Positions 8,945 to 19,690 of a stretch of 64,000 nucleotides of DNA are shown in pieces (position 1 is the first letter of the stretch; every line of letters begins with the position of its first letter). A program made the translations under genes and the position numbers. The notes under the pieces are model-generated. The model had not been told where the DNA came from, made no database searches, and was given only the letters and a program-made list of their open reading frames with translations. Source of the stretch: Owenia fusiformis (lineage: Eukaryota > Annelida > Polychaeta > Sabellida > Oweniidae); the NCBI GenBank assembly GCA_903813345.2, contig CAIIXF020000002.1, positions 14,034,150 to 14,098,149 on the forward strand, in the 5' to 3' direction.

Positions 8945-11296
8945 TTAAGTGGCAAAGTTGTTATAATTAAAACTAGGCAGCTCCTTCAGGTTTTGGGTAA
9001 AAACTTCTCTGGCTCCATTCGATAGAGGGCAATCAAGGAGTAAATGAGACTTAGTTTGCTGTTGATATCCACAGGGGCAACTGGGATCTGTAAACTCTTT
9101 AAAATTGTGTCTGTAAAAATCTGCTCTGGATGCCAGGTCAGCTCGGATACGATTCAATTTAATTTCGATAGATCTTTTGAGGTTTAGTTTTGTGGTCAGC
9201 ACTGAACGGGGGTTGTGGTTATATTTCCATTTATTGTAACGAGACTTAAAGGCTGATATTGAGGGACTGTTCTTGACGTCAAAAGAGATAGTTTTCCATA
9301 TTCTTATTGGTGCAATGGCTGGTGAATTTGTGAATTTTGTGGATGATCTAGCAGGAATGTTGTATTCGTGTCGGGCACGAAGAGCACGCTCTACCCCAGG
9401 ATTTTGAAGATTTCTGTATATGTCATGAACATAGCGAGGGACTTTGTTTTTGGTAACCTTGTACATAAGAGTTGCCATTTTTTCTTGTCTTCTTTCACTT
9501 AAAGATTTCCAATTTAAAGCGGATAGAACTTTGATCTCGGAGGAACCCTTTATGGCCCCAGTCACTACTAATGCTGCTCTATAATGCAGCCTGTCGAGTG
9601 TGATTAAGGCATAGTTTGGTGCGCAGTTGTAAAAGATAGAGCCGAATTCTATTTTAGGCAAAATAAAAGATAGGTACATTCTTTCAAGATGTTTGGATGA
9701 GATTCTATTTTTTAAAGCGATTAAAGGATTTAGCATTTTGTCTATTTTCAATTTAAGCTGATCTATATGTTCTTTGAAATCAAGGTGGTTATCTAAGATA
9801 ACGCCAAGGTGTTTATGGTGTTTTACTCTCTCTATTTCTCTGTCGCTTAAGGTCAAAATAGGGTAATTTCTTTGGGCTCGACCAGATTTGGAGAAAATAA
9901 TTTCTTTGGTTTTAGAGGGCTTGAAATTTAAGCCCCATACTCTTGACCAGTCGTAAACATTATCCAAGTCACGCTGTAGTAATAAGTTTGATACTGCAAT
10001 ATCCTCGGACTTTTGAACGGGCACATATATGGATGTGTCGTCGGCATAAATGAAACATTTTGACTGAATGACCTCTGGTAGGTCATTAATGAAAAGCAAA
10101 AACAGGATTGGACCTAAAATGGAACCCTGTGGAACACCGCTGTTTATGTAGTTTTCTTCTGAAAATTCAGATAAAGTCCCGTTTAAGCGCGTACATACTC
10201 TTCTATTACTTAGGTATGATTTAATTAGAGTCAAGATATTTTCATCAAAACCATATGATTTTAACTTGTGAATGAGTAAATTGTGCTTGACTTTATCAAA
10301 TGCAGATTCCAGGTCCAAGAAAATCCCCCTCACATCAGTTTGTTTTTCGAAATTACTAAAAATGAAGTTTGTTATGCTGAGAAGTTGACTGTCAGTACTA
10401 TGACCAGGTAAAAAGCCTGACTGATTTTCATATAGTAAATTATTGTCTAACAGAAATTTCATTACCTGTTTTTGTAAAACCTTTTCAAACAATTTAGATA
10501 TAGTAAAAAGAAGTGTTACAGGCCTATAATTAGAGCTGTCTGACTTATCACCCTTATTTTTATAAATGGGAATAATTATCCCATCCTTCCAAGATCTAGG
10601 AAAAATATTTTCAGAAAGAATTCTGTTGAAAATTAGAGCTAGTGGTTTATCAATAGAGAAAGCACTCATTACAAGCATTTTATTTGTGATTCCATCTAGT
10701 CCCTCACTTTTTGAAGTATCAAGGTCAACTATAAGGCTCCGTATTTCTGCTGGCGTGGTCAAATTGCAAGTAAGTATCTTATTTGTTCTAGTTGGAAAAA
10801 GTGGTAAATCAATTGTAGTATTTGAGGTATCATAATGAAATTTTCCCACAAACAAATTTAAGAATTCATTTCTTTTATCTTCATCAGAGCTACAAACCTT
10901 GGTCAAAGATGGATTACTCAAAGTTGGAATTCCAGAGGAGAACTTATTTCCAAGTAGTTTCTTAATTGCATTCCAGTAAAAGTGATCTCCGCTGGAATAT
11001 GTCTGAAGATTTTCACAAATTTCATTTTCATAATTCTCCTTGGCCTTATCAATGAGTCTTCCTAAGATTTCAACTTTATTTTTATATTTCAATTTTGAGT
11101 CAAAAGTATTATTTCTTTTGAATTTCTTATAATATTTGTCACGCCTATTTATTGCCATTTTGATTTCATCATTAAACCAAGGCATGTCATTTGAATTCCT
11201 CACTTTTGTGTGGTATGTATTGGTCAAAAACAGAAGACAATTTAGATGAAAAATTGATACAAGAGTCATCAATTGACCCAATATTAATAATATCAT
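8945..11296 (-). CDS. Reverse transcriptase region of LINE ORF2 (783 codons open)
   Basis: This is the polymerase of a non-LTR retrotransposon; it would copy the element's RNA at a nicked chromosomal site. A linker with MPWFNDEIK at about residues 38-46 precedes the reverse transcriptase domain. Within that domain are IIPIYKNKGD with NYRPVTL (about 241-262), motif A FLDLESAFD (326-334, catalytic Asp328), SGVPQGS (386-392) and the YADD box (417-420). The thumb and a long C-terminal region follow, ending in a Cys-x-Cys-x8-His-x4-Cys motif (C740, C742, H751, C756) seen in Jockey/I/CR1-type proteins. There is no RNase H domain. The first Met is not the native start: the protein should continue N-terminally into the endonuclease, which is in another frame after a one-base slip near 11,210. 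The C terminus looks complete. The clade needs a tree. Confidence 0.93.
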   Translation of the reverse strand: MILLILGQLMTLVSIFHLNCLLFLTNTYHTKVRNSNDMPWFNDEIKMAINRRDKYYKKFKRNNTFDSKLKYKNKVEILGRLIDKAKENYENEICENLQTYSSGDHFYWNAIKKLLGNKFSSGIPTLSNPSLTKVCSSDEDKRNEFLNLFVGKFHYDTSNTTIDLPLFPTRTNKILTCNLTTPAEIRSLIVDLDTSKSEGLDGITNKMLVMSAFSIDKPLALIFNRILSENIFPRSWKDGIIIPIYKNKGDKSDSSNYRPVTLLFTISKLFEKVLQKQVMKFLLDNNLLYENQSGFLPGHSTDSQLLSITNFIFSNFEKQTDVRGIFLDLESAFDKVKHNLLIHKLKSYGFDENILTLIKSYLSNRRVCTRLNGTLSEFSEENYINSGVPQGSILGPILFLLFINDLPEVIQSKCFIYADDTSIYVPVQKSEDIAVSNLLLQRDLDNVYDWSRVWGLNFKPSKTKEIIFSKSGRAQRNYPILTLSDREIERVKHHKHLGVILDNHLDFKEHIDQLKLKIDKMLNPLIALKNRISSKHLERMYLSFILPKIEFGSIFYNCAPNYALITLDRLHYRAALVVTGAIKGSSEIKVLSALNWKSLSERRQEKMATLMYKVTKNKVPRYVHDIYRNLQNPGVERALRARHEYNIPARSSTKFTNSPAIAPIRIWKTISFDVKNSPSISAFKSRYNKWKYNHNPRSVLTTKLNLKRSIEIKLNRIRADLASRADFYRHNFKEFTDPSCPCGYQQQTKSHLLLDCPLSNGAREVFTQNLKELPSFNYNNFAT

Positions 11297-11513
11297 TCCA
11301 ATTTATAGTATTAATTTCATTGTTCAGAGCAGGCTGGTTGCAATCTTTATATTGCCATGTCTTAGTTATATGTTTTGACTGTTGTTTATTTGCAGCTAGC
11401 TGTATATGTGACACCACAGTGCTATGGTCACTGCCACCTATTGGTGCTAAAATCTCATTTCCAAGCATAAAGCCTGGAGAATTTGAAAAAAACAAGATCT
11501 ATGCAAGTTTTGC
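11187..11513 (-). pseudogene. C-terminal stub of the LINE endonuclease domain, frameshifted
   Basis: The minus-strand frame upstream of the reverse transcriptase contains CIDLVF-type sequence and then GGSDHSTV, the SDH motif that ends the apurinic/apyrimidinic-type endonuclease of LINEs. The domain nicks target DNA; only its last ~40 residues plus the linker remain. One slip lies in a run of T/A near 11,490 and another near 11,210, where this frame runs to a stop and the reverse transcriptase continues in the next frame. The rest of the endonuclease and any ORF1 are lost by 5' truncation. Confidence 0.85.
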
Positions 11514-11649
11514 TATTTTTGGTTCAGTGGTTGTATGCTCGCCTGTCATGCGGCTGACTATGATTCGATTCCAGGGCAGTACTATGTTTTTTTTAATTGA
11601 AAAAATGATATAAAGTGAATTACAATATTCATGAATCATAATTTAGTTT

Positions 11650-13417
11650 AACTGGAAGGCACTGATGGTTCAGTGGTTGTATGCTCGCCTGTCATGCAGC
11701 TGGCTTATGCTTCGATTCCTGGCCAGTGCAATGTTTTTTTTAAATCAAAAAACTGACATAAGATGAATTACAATATTCATGAATCAAAATTTAGTTTAAC
11801 CTGAAGAGAATGGTGGTTCAGTAGTTGTATCCACGCCTTTCATGCAGCTGGCAATGATTCGATTCCTGGCCAGTGCAATATTTTTTAAATCTAAAAACTG
11901 ACATTAGATGAATTATAATATCCATGAATCATAATTTAATTTGACCTGAACTCACTGGTGGTTCAGTGGTAGTTTGATCTCCTGTCATGCAGCTGGCTTA
12001 TGATTCAATTCCTGGCCAGTGCAATGTTTTTTTAAGATTTAAGAACTACCATAAGATGAATTAGAATATTCATGAATCATAATTTAGTTTAACTGGAAGG
12101 CACTGATGGTTCAGTGGTAGTTTGCTCGCCTGTCATGCAGCTGGCTATGATTCAATTCCTGGCCAGTGCAATGTTTTCTTGTAAATTGAAGAACTACCAT
12201 GAGATGAATTACAATACTCATGAATCATAATTTACTTTTACCTAAAGACACTGATGGTTCAGTGGTAGTATGCTCACCTGTCATGCAGCTGGCTATGATT
12301 CGATTCCTGGCCAGTGCAATGTTTTCTTGTAAATTGAAGAACTACCATGAGATGAATTACAATACTCATGAATCATAATTTACTTTTACCTAAAGACACT
12401 GATGGTTCAGTGGTAGTATGATCGCCTTTCATGCAGCTGACTATGATTCGATTCCTGGCCATTGCAATGTTTTTTTAAAATATAAGAACTACAACAAGAT
12501 ATATTACAATATTCATGAATCATAATTTAGTTTAACTGGAAGGCACTGATGGTTCAGTGGTTATATGCTCGCCTGTCATGCAGCTGGCTTATGCTTCGAT
12601 TCCTGGCCAGTGCAATGTTTTTTTTAAATCAAAAAACTGACATAAGATGAATTACAATATTCATGAATCAAAATTTAGTTTAACCTGAAGAGAATGGTGG
12701 TTCAGTAGTTGTATCCACGCCTTTCATGCAGCTGGCAATGATTCGATTCCTGGCCAGTGCAATATTTTTTAAATCTAAAAACTGACATAAGATGAATTAT
12801 AATATCCATGAATCATAATTTAATTTGACCTGAACTCACTGGTGGTTCAGTGGTAGTTTGATCTCCTGTCATGCAGCTGGCTTATGATTCAATTCCTGGC
12901 CAGTGCAATGTTTTTTTTAAATTTAAGAACTACCATAAGATGAATTAGAATATTCATGAATCATAATTTAGTTTAACTGGAAGGCACTGATGGTTCAGTG
13001 GTAGTTTGCTCGCCTGTCATGCAGCTGGCTATGATTCAATTCCTGGCCAGTGCAATGTTTTCTTGTAAATTGAAGAACTACCATGAGATGAATTACAATA
13101 CTCATGAATCATAATTTACTTTTACCTAAAGACACTGATGGTTCAGTGGTAGTATGCTCACCTGTCATGCAGCTGGCTATGATTCGATTCCTGGCCAGTG
13201 CAATGTTTTCTTGTAAATTGAAGAACTACCATGAGATGAATTACAATACTCATGAATCATAATTTACTTTTACCTAAAGATACTGATGGTTCAGTGGTAG
13301 TATGATCGCCTTTCATGCAGCTGACTATGATTCGATTCCTGGCCAGTGCAATGTTTTTTTAAAAATATAAGAACTACCACAAGATATATTACAATATTCA
13401 TGAATCATAATTTAGTT
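11650..13417 (+). repeat. 884-bp higher-order repeat: six tRNA-like units duplicated in tandem
   Basis: The unit starting at 11,659 (with cttatgcttcgattcc) reappears at 12,543, and the following five units follow in the same order, including shared oddities such as ctgaagagaatggtgg and gtatccacgcctttc. The shift is 884 bp, six units. The two copies differ at only a few positions, so the duplication is recent. Confidence 0.88.
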
Positions 13418-13722
13418 TGACCTGAAGGCACTGATGGTTCAGTGGTAGTTTGCTCGCCTGTCATGCAGCTGGCAATGGTTCGATTCCTGGTCAGTGTAAT
13501 GTTTTTTTAAATTTGAAAACTGATATGAGATGAATTACAATATTCATGAATCATAATTTGATTTAACCTGAAGGCACTGATGGTTCAGTGGTAGTGTGGT
13601 CGCCTGTCATGCAGCTGGCTATCATTCGATTCCTGGCCAGTGCAATGTTGCTTTTTTAATTAAAAAACGGACATAAGATGAATTACAATATTCAGGAATC
13701 ATAATTTAGTGTTAACCAGAAT

Positions 13723-13793
13723 GCACTTGTGGTTCATCGGTAGAATGCGCACCTGTCATGCAGCTGGCTATGATTCGCTTCCCGGCCAGTGCA
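13723..13793 (+). tRNA. Variant tRNA-like unit with GAAT D arm and CCCGG T arm
   Basis: This sub-type (also near 14,312, 53,468 and 53,910) has ggtagaatgcgc and cttcccggccagtgca, closer to canonical tRNA-Gly in the D stem (GTTC/GAAT) and the 3' side of the T stem. The 5' side of the T stem remains CTATG-like, so the stem still fails to pair. It may be the older form of the repeat. Confidence 0.6.
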
Positions 13794-15419
13794 ATGTTTT
13801 TTTTTAAATTTAAGAACTACCATAAGATGAATTAGAATATTCATGAATCATAATTTAGTTTAACTGGAAGGCACTGATGGTTCAGTGGTAGTATGCTCGC
13901 CTGTCATGCACCTGGCTATGATTCAATTCCTGGCCAGTGCAATGTTTTCTTTTAAATTGAAGAACTACCATGAGATGAATTACAATACTCATGAATCATA
14001 ATTTACTTTTACCTAAAGACACTGATGGTTCAGTGGTAGTATGCTCGCCTGTCATGCAGCTGACTATGATTCGATTCCTGGCAAGTGTAATGTTTTTTTT
14101 TTGAATTTTAAAACTGATATGAGATGAATTACAATATTCATGAATCATAATTTGATTTAACCTGAAGGCACTGATGGTTCAGTGGTAGTGCGATCGCCTG
14201 TCATGCAGCTGGCTATCATTCGGTTCCTGGCCAGTGCAATGTTGCTTTTTTAATTAAAAACGGACATAAGATGAATTACTATATTCAGGAATCATAATTT
14301 AGTGTTAACCAGAATCCACTGGTGGTTCATCGGTAGAATGCGCGTCTGTCATGCAGCTGGCTATGATTCCATTCCCGGCAAGTGCTATGTTTCTTTTTAA
14401 ATTTTAGAACTACCATAAGATGAATTAGAATATTCATGAATCATAATTTAGTTTAACCTGAAGGCACTGATGGTTCAGTGGTAGTATGATCGCCTGTCAT
14501 GCAGCTGGCTATGATTTGATTCCTTGCCAGTGCTATGCTTTTTTTTAAATTTAAGAACTACCATAAGATGAATTAGAATATTCATGAATCATAATTTAGT
14601 TTAACTGGGAGGCATTGATGGTACAGTGGTAGTATGCTCGCCTGTCATGCAGCTGGCTATGATTTGATTCCTGGCCAGTGCAATACTTTTTTTGAATTTA
14701 GCAACTTCCATAAGATGAATTTCAATATTCATGAATCATAATTTAGTTTAACATTAAGGCACTGAATATTTATAAATCATGAATTAGTTTGACCTGAAGA
14801 CACTGATGGCTAAGTGGTAGTAGGCTCGCCTGTCATGCAGCTGGCTATGGTCCGATTCCTAGCTAGTGCAATGTTTTTTTAAGTTTAAAAACTCACATGA
14901 GATTAATTAGAATATTCATGAATCATAATTTAGTTTTTCCTGAAGTCACTGGTGGTTCAGCGGAAGTATGCTCGCCTGTCATGCAGCTTGCTATGATTCG
15001 ATTCCTCGCCAGTGCAATGTTTTTTTAAATTTAAGAACTACCATTGGATGAATTACAATACTCATGAATCATAATTTACTTTAACCTAAAGGCACTGATG
15101 GTTCAGTGGTAGTATGCTCACCTGTCATGCAGCTGGCTATGATTCGATTCCTGGCAAGTGTAATGTTTTTTTAAATTTTAAAACTGATATGAGATGAATT
15201 ACAATATTCATGAATCATAATTTAGTTTGACCTGAAGGCACTGTTGCTTCAGTGGAAGTATGATCGCCTTTCATGCAGCTGTCTATGATTCGATTCCTGG
15301 CCAGTGCAATGTTTTTTTTAAATATAAGAACTACCACAAGATATATTACAATATTCATGAATCATAATTTAGTTTGACCTGAAGGCACTGATGGTTCACT
15401 GGTAGTTTGCTCGCCTGTC

Positions 15420-15797
15420 TACTCTTTGCATTCGTTTGACTTCACTTCTTAAAAGAGAGCTTCGTCTTCACTCTTTCAAACTAAAATAAACCTGTGAACT
15501 CACCGCGCCAATCAGTGTTCGTCGGCCAAATTTGACCGACGTTCTATATATGGTCATTCCTTCTGACGTCATCGTTGAGCCCGGAATTGACCAATGACAT
15601 GCGCATATTTAATTAGAACGCATTTAGCGTATGTTTCTTCAAGCTCGCTGATTGGTGGAAGAAAGGTCAGCGCGTAGGTCAGAAGTGATTTATTACCCAA
15701 ACTGTCACTGGTACCCGTCGTGGGGGCGGGGCTACTAAACTGTAATATGGTCTCTACTAGGCAGAGTGTAGTTTAACTAGACTCTGCACGCAGGGTA
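15420..15797. mobile_element. 378-bp element with 9-bp target duplication (Mutator-like candidate)
   Basis: It begins TACTCTTTGCATTCG and ends GCACGCAGGGTA. The 9-mer TCGCCTGTC flanks it on both sides (15,411-15,419 and 15,798-15,806); this is the anticodon-arm sequence of the tRNA-like unit, which is restored if the insert and one copy are removed. Its two ends, reversed, are the two ends of the 78-bp element at 1,313-1,390. The interior has no coding frame. The 9-bp duplication points to a Mutator-type transposase acting in trans, an inference. Confidence 0.85.
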
Positions 15798-16952
15798 TCG
15801 CCTGTCATGCAGCTGGCTATGATTCGATTCCTGGCAAGTGTAATGTTTTTTTTAAATTTTAAAACTGATATGAGATGAATTACAATATTCATGAATCATA
15901 ATTTAGTTTGACCTGAAGGCACTGTTGCTTCAGTGGTAGCATGATCGCCTTTCATGCAGCTGTCTATGATTCGATTCCTGGCCAGTGCAATGTTTTTTTT
16001 TTAATATAAGAACTACCACAAGATATATTACAATATTCATGAATCATAATTTAGTTTGACCTGAAGGCACTGATGGTTCAGTGATAGTTTGCTCGCCTGT
16101 CATGCAGCTGGCTATGATTCGATTCCTGGCCAGTGTAATGTTTTTTTAAATTTTAAAACTGATATGAGATGAATTACAATATTCATGAATCATAATTTAG
16201 TTTAACCTGAAGGCACTGATGGTTCAGTGGTAGTTTGCCCGCCTGTCATGCAGCTGGCTATGATTCGATTCCTGGCCAGTGCAATGTTTTTTTAATTCAA
16301 AAACGGACATAAGATGAATAACAATATTCAGGAATCATAATTTAGTGTTAACCAGAAGGCACTGATGTTTCATCGGTAGAATGCGCGCCTGTCATGCAGC
16401 TAGCTATGATTCGATTCCTGGCCAGTGCTATGCTTTTTTAAATTTAAAAACTAATATAAGATGAATGACTATATTCATGAATCATAATTTGGTTTAACCC
16501 GATAGGATTGGTGGTTCAGTGTCAGTATGCTCGCTTGTCATGCAGCTGGTTATAATTCGATTCCTGGCCAGTGCAATGTTTTTTTTAAACTGACATAAGA
16601 TGAATTAGATTATTCATGAATCATAATTTTGTTTTATCTGAAGGCACTGGTGGTTCAGTGGTTCTATGCTCGCCTGTCATGCAGCTGTCTATGATTCGAT
16701 TCCAGGCCAGTGCAATGTGTTTTTAAATTTGAAAACTGACATAAGATGAATTAGAATATTCATGAGTCATAATTTAGTTTTACCTGAAGGCACTGGTGGT
16801 TCAGTGATAGTTTGCTCGCCTGTCATGCAGCTGGCTATGATTCGATTTCAGGCCAGTGCTATGTTTTTTTTAATTTAAAAACTGTTATAAGATGAATTAC
16901 AATATTCATGAATCATAATTTAGTTTAACCCGTAAGGATTGGTGGTTCAATA
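15798..16952 (+). repeat. tRNA-Gly-like tandem array, block D (about 8 units)
   Basis: Continues block C after the 378-bp element. Units are about 147 bp apart and carry the same A box, B box and T-run. The last unit is interrupted in the D arm (ggtggttcaa) by the TA-flanked element that starts at 16,953. Confidence 0.92.
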
Positions 16953-17252
16953 GGGAGGTTAAGATTAGCGTAAAAATATACGTGTACCTATCCCTATCCG
17001 TATGTTTGTTACGGATACGTATAGGTAATGCGTATTGCAAAATGAGTTTAAGATTAACGTAAAAGGCTACGAAACCGTATGCTACAATTTATGATAAAAT
17101 TAACTCCTCATATTAGAATAAAAACCATACGATGGCTTATATAGCATATACCAGTACATGTCACCTCCAAAAATTGTTATATACTTACTTCAGCGAGTGT
17201 GTGGTGTAGCTACTGTAGTTGGGAGGGGGTGATGCTTGAGGGTCCGCTAATA

Positions 17253-17300
17253 GAGATTTTACATTTTGGCATGCCATTTCCTGATACCTTGGTGAACTAA
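17253..17300. repeat. Left partner of an internal inverted repeat (right partner 20,078-20,115)
   Basis: The run taatagagattttacatttt followed by ggcatgcca is mirrored near 20,087-20,115 (ggcatgccaaaatgtaaaat). The pair encloses ~2.8 kb inside the 3.6-kb element and may mark a second, nested element or an inner terminal repeat. Confidence 0.5.
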
Positions 17301-18319
17301 GTCATGTGATCATTTGTATCCAATCAGAATGCATTTCTGCCACATAGTGATAGCATAGTGATCCAAAGCTAAACCAAGGTGTAGGAAGGGTTTATATTAT
17401 CATATAGAAGGGGTGCACTTTTCTAATTGGCCATGGTTGACGTGCAAACTTAGTACTTCCATCAAGAGCTCTGACTGGCATCCTAACAAAATAAATTCAT
17501 ACTACACTGATGCCTGGGTCACATTTGCTCCGTTTGTTCAATATTGTATTCAATTTTGAACAAAATACTCAATCGGCATGGCGCCGTAGTGAAAATCGGA
17601 GCAATCTGCATTACTTGTACACACAGTGTATACCAATAGCCCATTTTCAGCATAGCAATTTCTAAGAAGGGTTTCCAAAATGCTCCATCATGGAATACCT
17701 TGACCCTCTCTTCTTACATGATAGACACAGACATGTTTCTAGATGCGATGTGTACCAGAATTAAAGCTCTGGCTTCTTCCTAACTTGGCGGGAGGGTGCA
17801 AAGTACTTTCTTGATCATTAAAAATAAATGCCATTGTCACAGGAACTCTGCATTTTATGTAAATCCATTGAATATTTATCTGCATACTCGAAGTTAAGTA
17901 AGTTAAGAAGATCAGATTCTTTATAACACTTGATCCAAATCTATTTGATATTCAAAATCTAAGTAAACCTCTCTTTTTGAGGAACCAACTATCTATCATA
18001 TTACTCGGATTGGATTAATCAATATTCTCATACTCTCTCTAGTTTGTATGAATAAATGACCCTAAACATTATGTGAAAGACTTCTCAGAAAATATGCCCA
18101 ATATATTACTCTAAATCATAAATGTCATAGGACCTTAAGCAGTTTTCTCATTTTTTCTATTTTTAGGAATGAATTCAAATTTTCAAAAGCTTCTATAATT
18201 TCAAATAATATATTTTGGCACACTTTCTCAAAAATGCAATAGATTCTGTCTGGTGACCTTTCTAAAAGTCCAACTTTTAACTGTTTTTGAGTCACATTTT
18301 CTGAGTCACACTCCTCTGT

Positions 18320-19020
18320 GTATACTTTCTCCAGTATGTATGAACCGAAACTAGGTTAATTGCCCATGTGCCTAAACCAATATTTTATTGTTTTATTTAC
18401 TTTCTGTGTATGTGTGTATGGACTACTATTTATATTTATCCAGTGTATATATGAAACAATAAATTTTAACTGTGTGTATTGACAAATATCATGTACTTTC
18501 TCCAGTGTGTATGAGCAAATATTATGTACTTTCACTAGTTATTTAACCAATACTCTGTACGTTCATACACATTGGAGAAAATACATAGTATTTGTTCATA
18601 CAAAATGTGTGTTCATAAACAATGGAGTACATGATATTTGTTCATACATACTGGAGAAAGTATATACACAGGCGTGTTGGTTCATATACATGTCCATACT
18701 GGAGAAAGAGCGTAATGTCTTTTCATTCACATTATAGATATTGTAGTACATTAAATTCGTTCATACTCACTGGTTTAGGTACATTTTATTCGTTCTGACA
18801 CATTGATTAATTAACAAAATATTGAAAACACGGAAGAGAATGAACAACGTTTTGGTTCATGCACAATGGAGAAAGTACAAATCATTTGCTTACTGGCTTA
18901 TGCATGTTGGAGAATGGACACAAAATATTTGTTCATACATGCAGGAGAAAGTACAAAAAATGTGTTCATTGAAAGTGGAGAACCCAGATTATATACTTTC
19001 TCCAGTTTGTATGAACAAAT
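18320..19020. repeat. Cluster of a short motif in both orientations
   Basis: The motif ttcatacatactggagaaag and its reverse complement ctttctccagtatgtatgaa recur about ten times with irregular spacing (28-50 bp): reverse type near 18,327, 18,495 and 18,995, forward type near 18,563, 18,643, 18,690, 18,855 and 18,930. Two small plus-strand frames over it (18,507-18,737 and 18,822-19,058) reflect the motif. I do not recognise the family. Confidence 0.6.
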
Positions 19021-19062
19021 TAATCAATGTGTTTCATGCAACACATTTTAATTTGTAATTTA

Positions 19063-19690
19063 AGGTGCTATGTAAGTTAACAGAAATGACAAAACAAAAA
19101 ATGTCAAAACCATGCTGGATTTTGAATTTTTTTTGAAAATGTGACTGAAAAATAGCTAAAGGTAGGTGCTCAGGAAAGGTCAATGAACAGACTCTCTTGA
19201 TTTTTTCAGAAAATGTGTCTAATATATTGCTCTAAATGATGCAATCTTTGAAATTTTAAAAAATTGTCTGAAACAATAATTGCTGTAGTAAAAAGGAAAA
19301 TAGATTGATTTTAAATTCAGTTTTTTTTCTTTTTTTTCTTTTTCTGAGAATGATATGAATTTTTTTTAAATTGTATCATTTAGAGTAATATATTGGGCAC
19401 ATTTTCTGAAAAAGTCAAAAGATTCTCTTCAGTGACCTTTCCTGAGGACCTACTCTTAGCTATTTTTCAGTCACATTTTCAGAGGGCTGAAAAGGTTATT
19501 TCATCATGTTTATGGTCATTCTGACCACTTTCCTTGTGTTCTCAGTCATGTAAATGATATGTGGAACTAATTAAACTGACTGGAGGTCCAAACAGCACTC
19601 TGTTATCTTGATTCAAAAAAAATTCAAAATCCAGCATGGTTTTGACATTTTTCGTTTTGTCATTTCCTGTTAACTTCTATAGCACCTTAA
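19063..19690. repeat. 630-bp foldback element
   Basis: The left end AAGGTGCTATGTAAGTTAAC is mirrored by gttaacttctatagcacctt at the right end. Pairing continues inward through caaaaccatgctggatttt and ctcaggaaaggtcaatgaa, each with a mirrored partner. The arms are about 190 bp. It is nested in the 3.6-kb element and is non-coding. Confidence 0.7.

Larger units (their letters stand above)
8580..11522 (-). mobile_element. 5'-truncated non-LTR retrotransposon (LINE, Jockey/CR1-like group)
   Basis: The element is on the minus strand. Its 3' poly(A) tail is the run of 13 T's at 8,580-8,592, followed upstream by ~350 bp of 3' untranslated sequence, the reverse transcriptase frame and a stub of the endonuclease, where the copy stops. 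The array sequence TTCAGTG is present on both sides (8,573-8,579 and 11,523-11,529), consistent with a short target-site duplication, and it falls exactly in the A box of a tRNA-like unit. Truncation at the 5' end is the usual outcome of target-primed reverse transcription. Two small frame breaks in the endonuclease part and an otherwise open reverse transcriptase suggest a fairly recent insertion. Confidence 0.95.
11523..15419 (+). repeat. tRNA-Gly-like tandem array, block C (about 27 units)
   Basis: Resumes in register after the LINE and runs with a ~147-bp period. Unit starts include 11,659, 12,543, 13,723 and 14,463. Several units are nearly identical to each other, showing local homogenisation. 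A short unit near 14,757 is internally deleted. It stops inside the anticodon-loop sequence of a unit, where the element at 15,420 has inserted. Confidence 0.95.

Noticed and set aside
10566-11613. Plus-strand frames over the LINE
   Set aside because: They are antisense shadows of the reverse transcriptase and endonuclease frames, with no domain of their own.
776-16952. CRISPR-like regular repeat-spacer pattern
   Set aside because: The linkers are as repeated as the cores, the unit is 147 bp, and the sequence is eukaryotic; there are no unique spacers or cas genes.
18507-19058. Zinc-finger-like peptide (HVGEW...C)
   Set aside because: The recurring tggagaaa resembles the HTGEK linker codons, but the spacing is 28-50 bp rather than 84 bp, and no Cys-Cys/His-His pairs occur. 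The motif is also present in reverse orientation.
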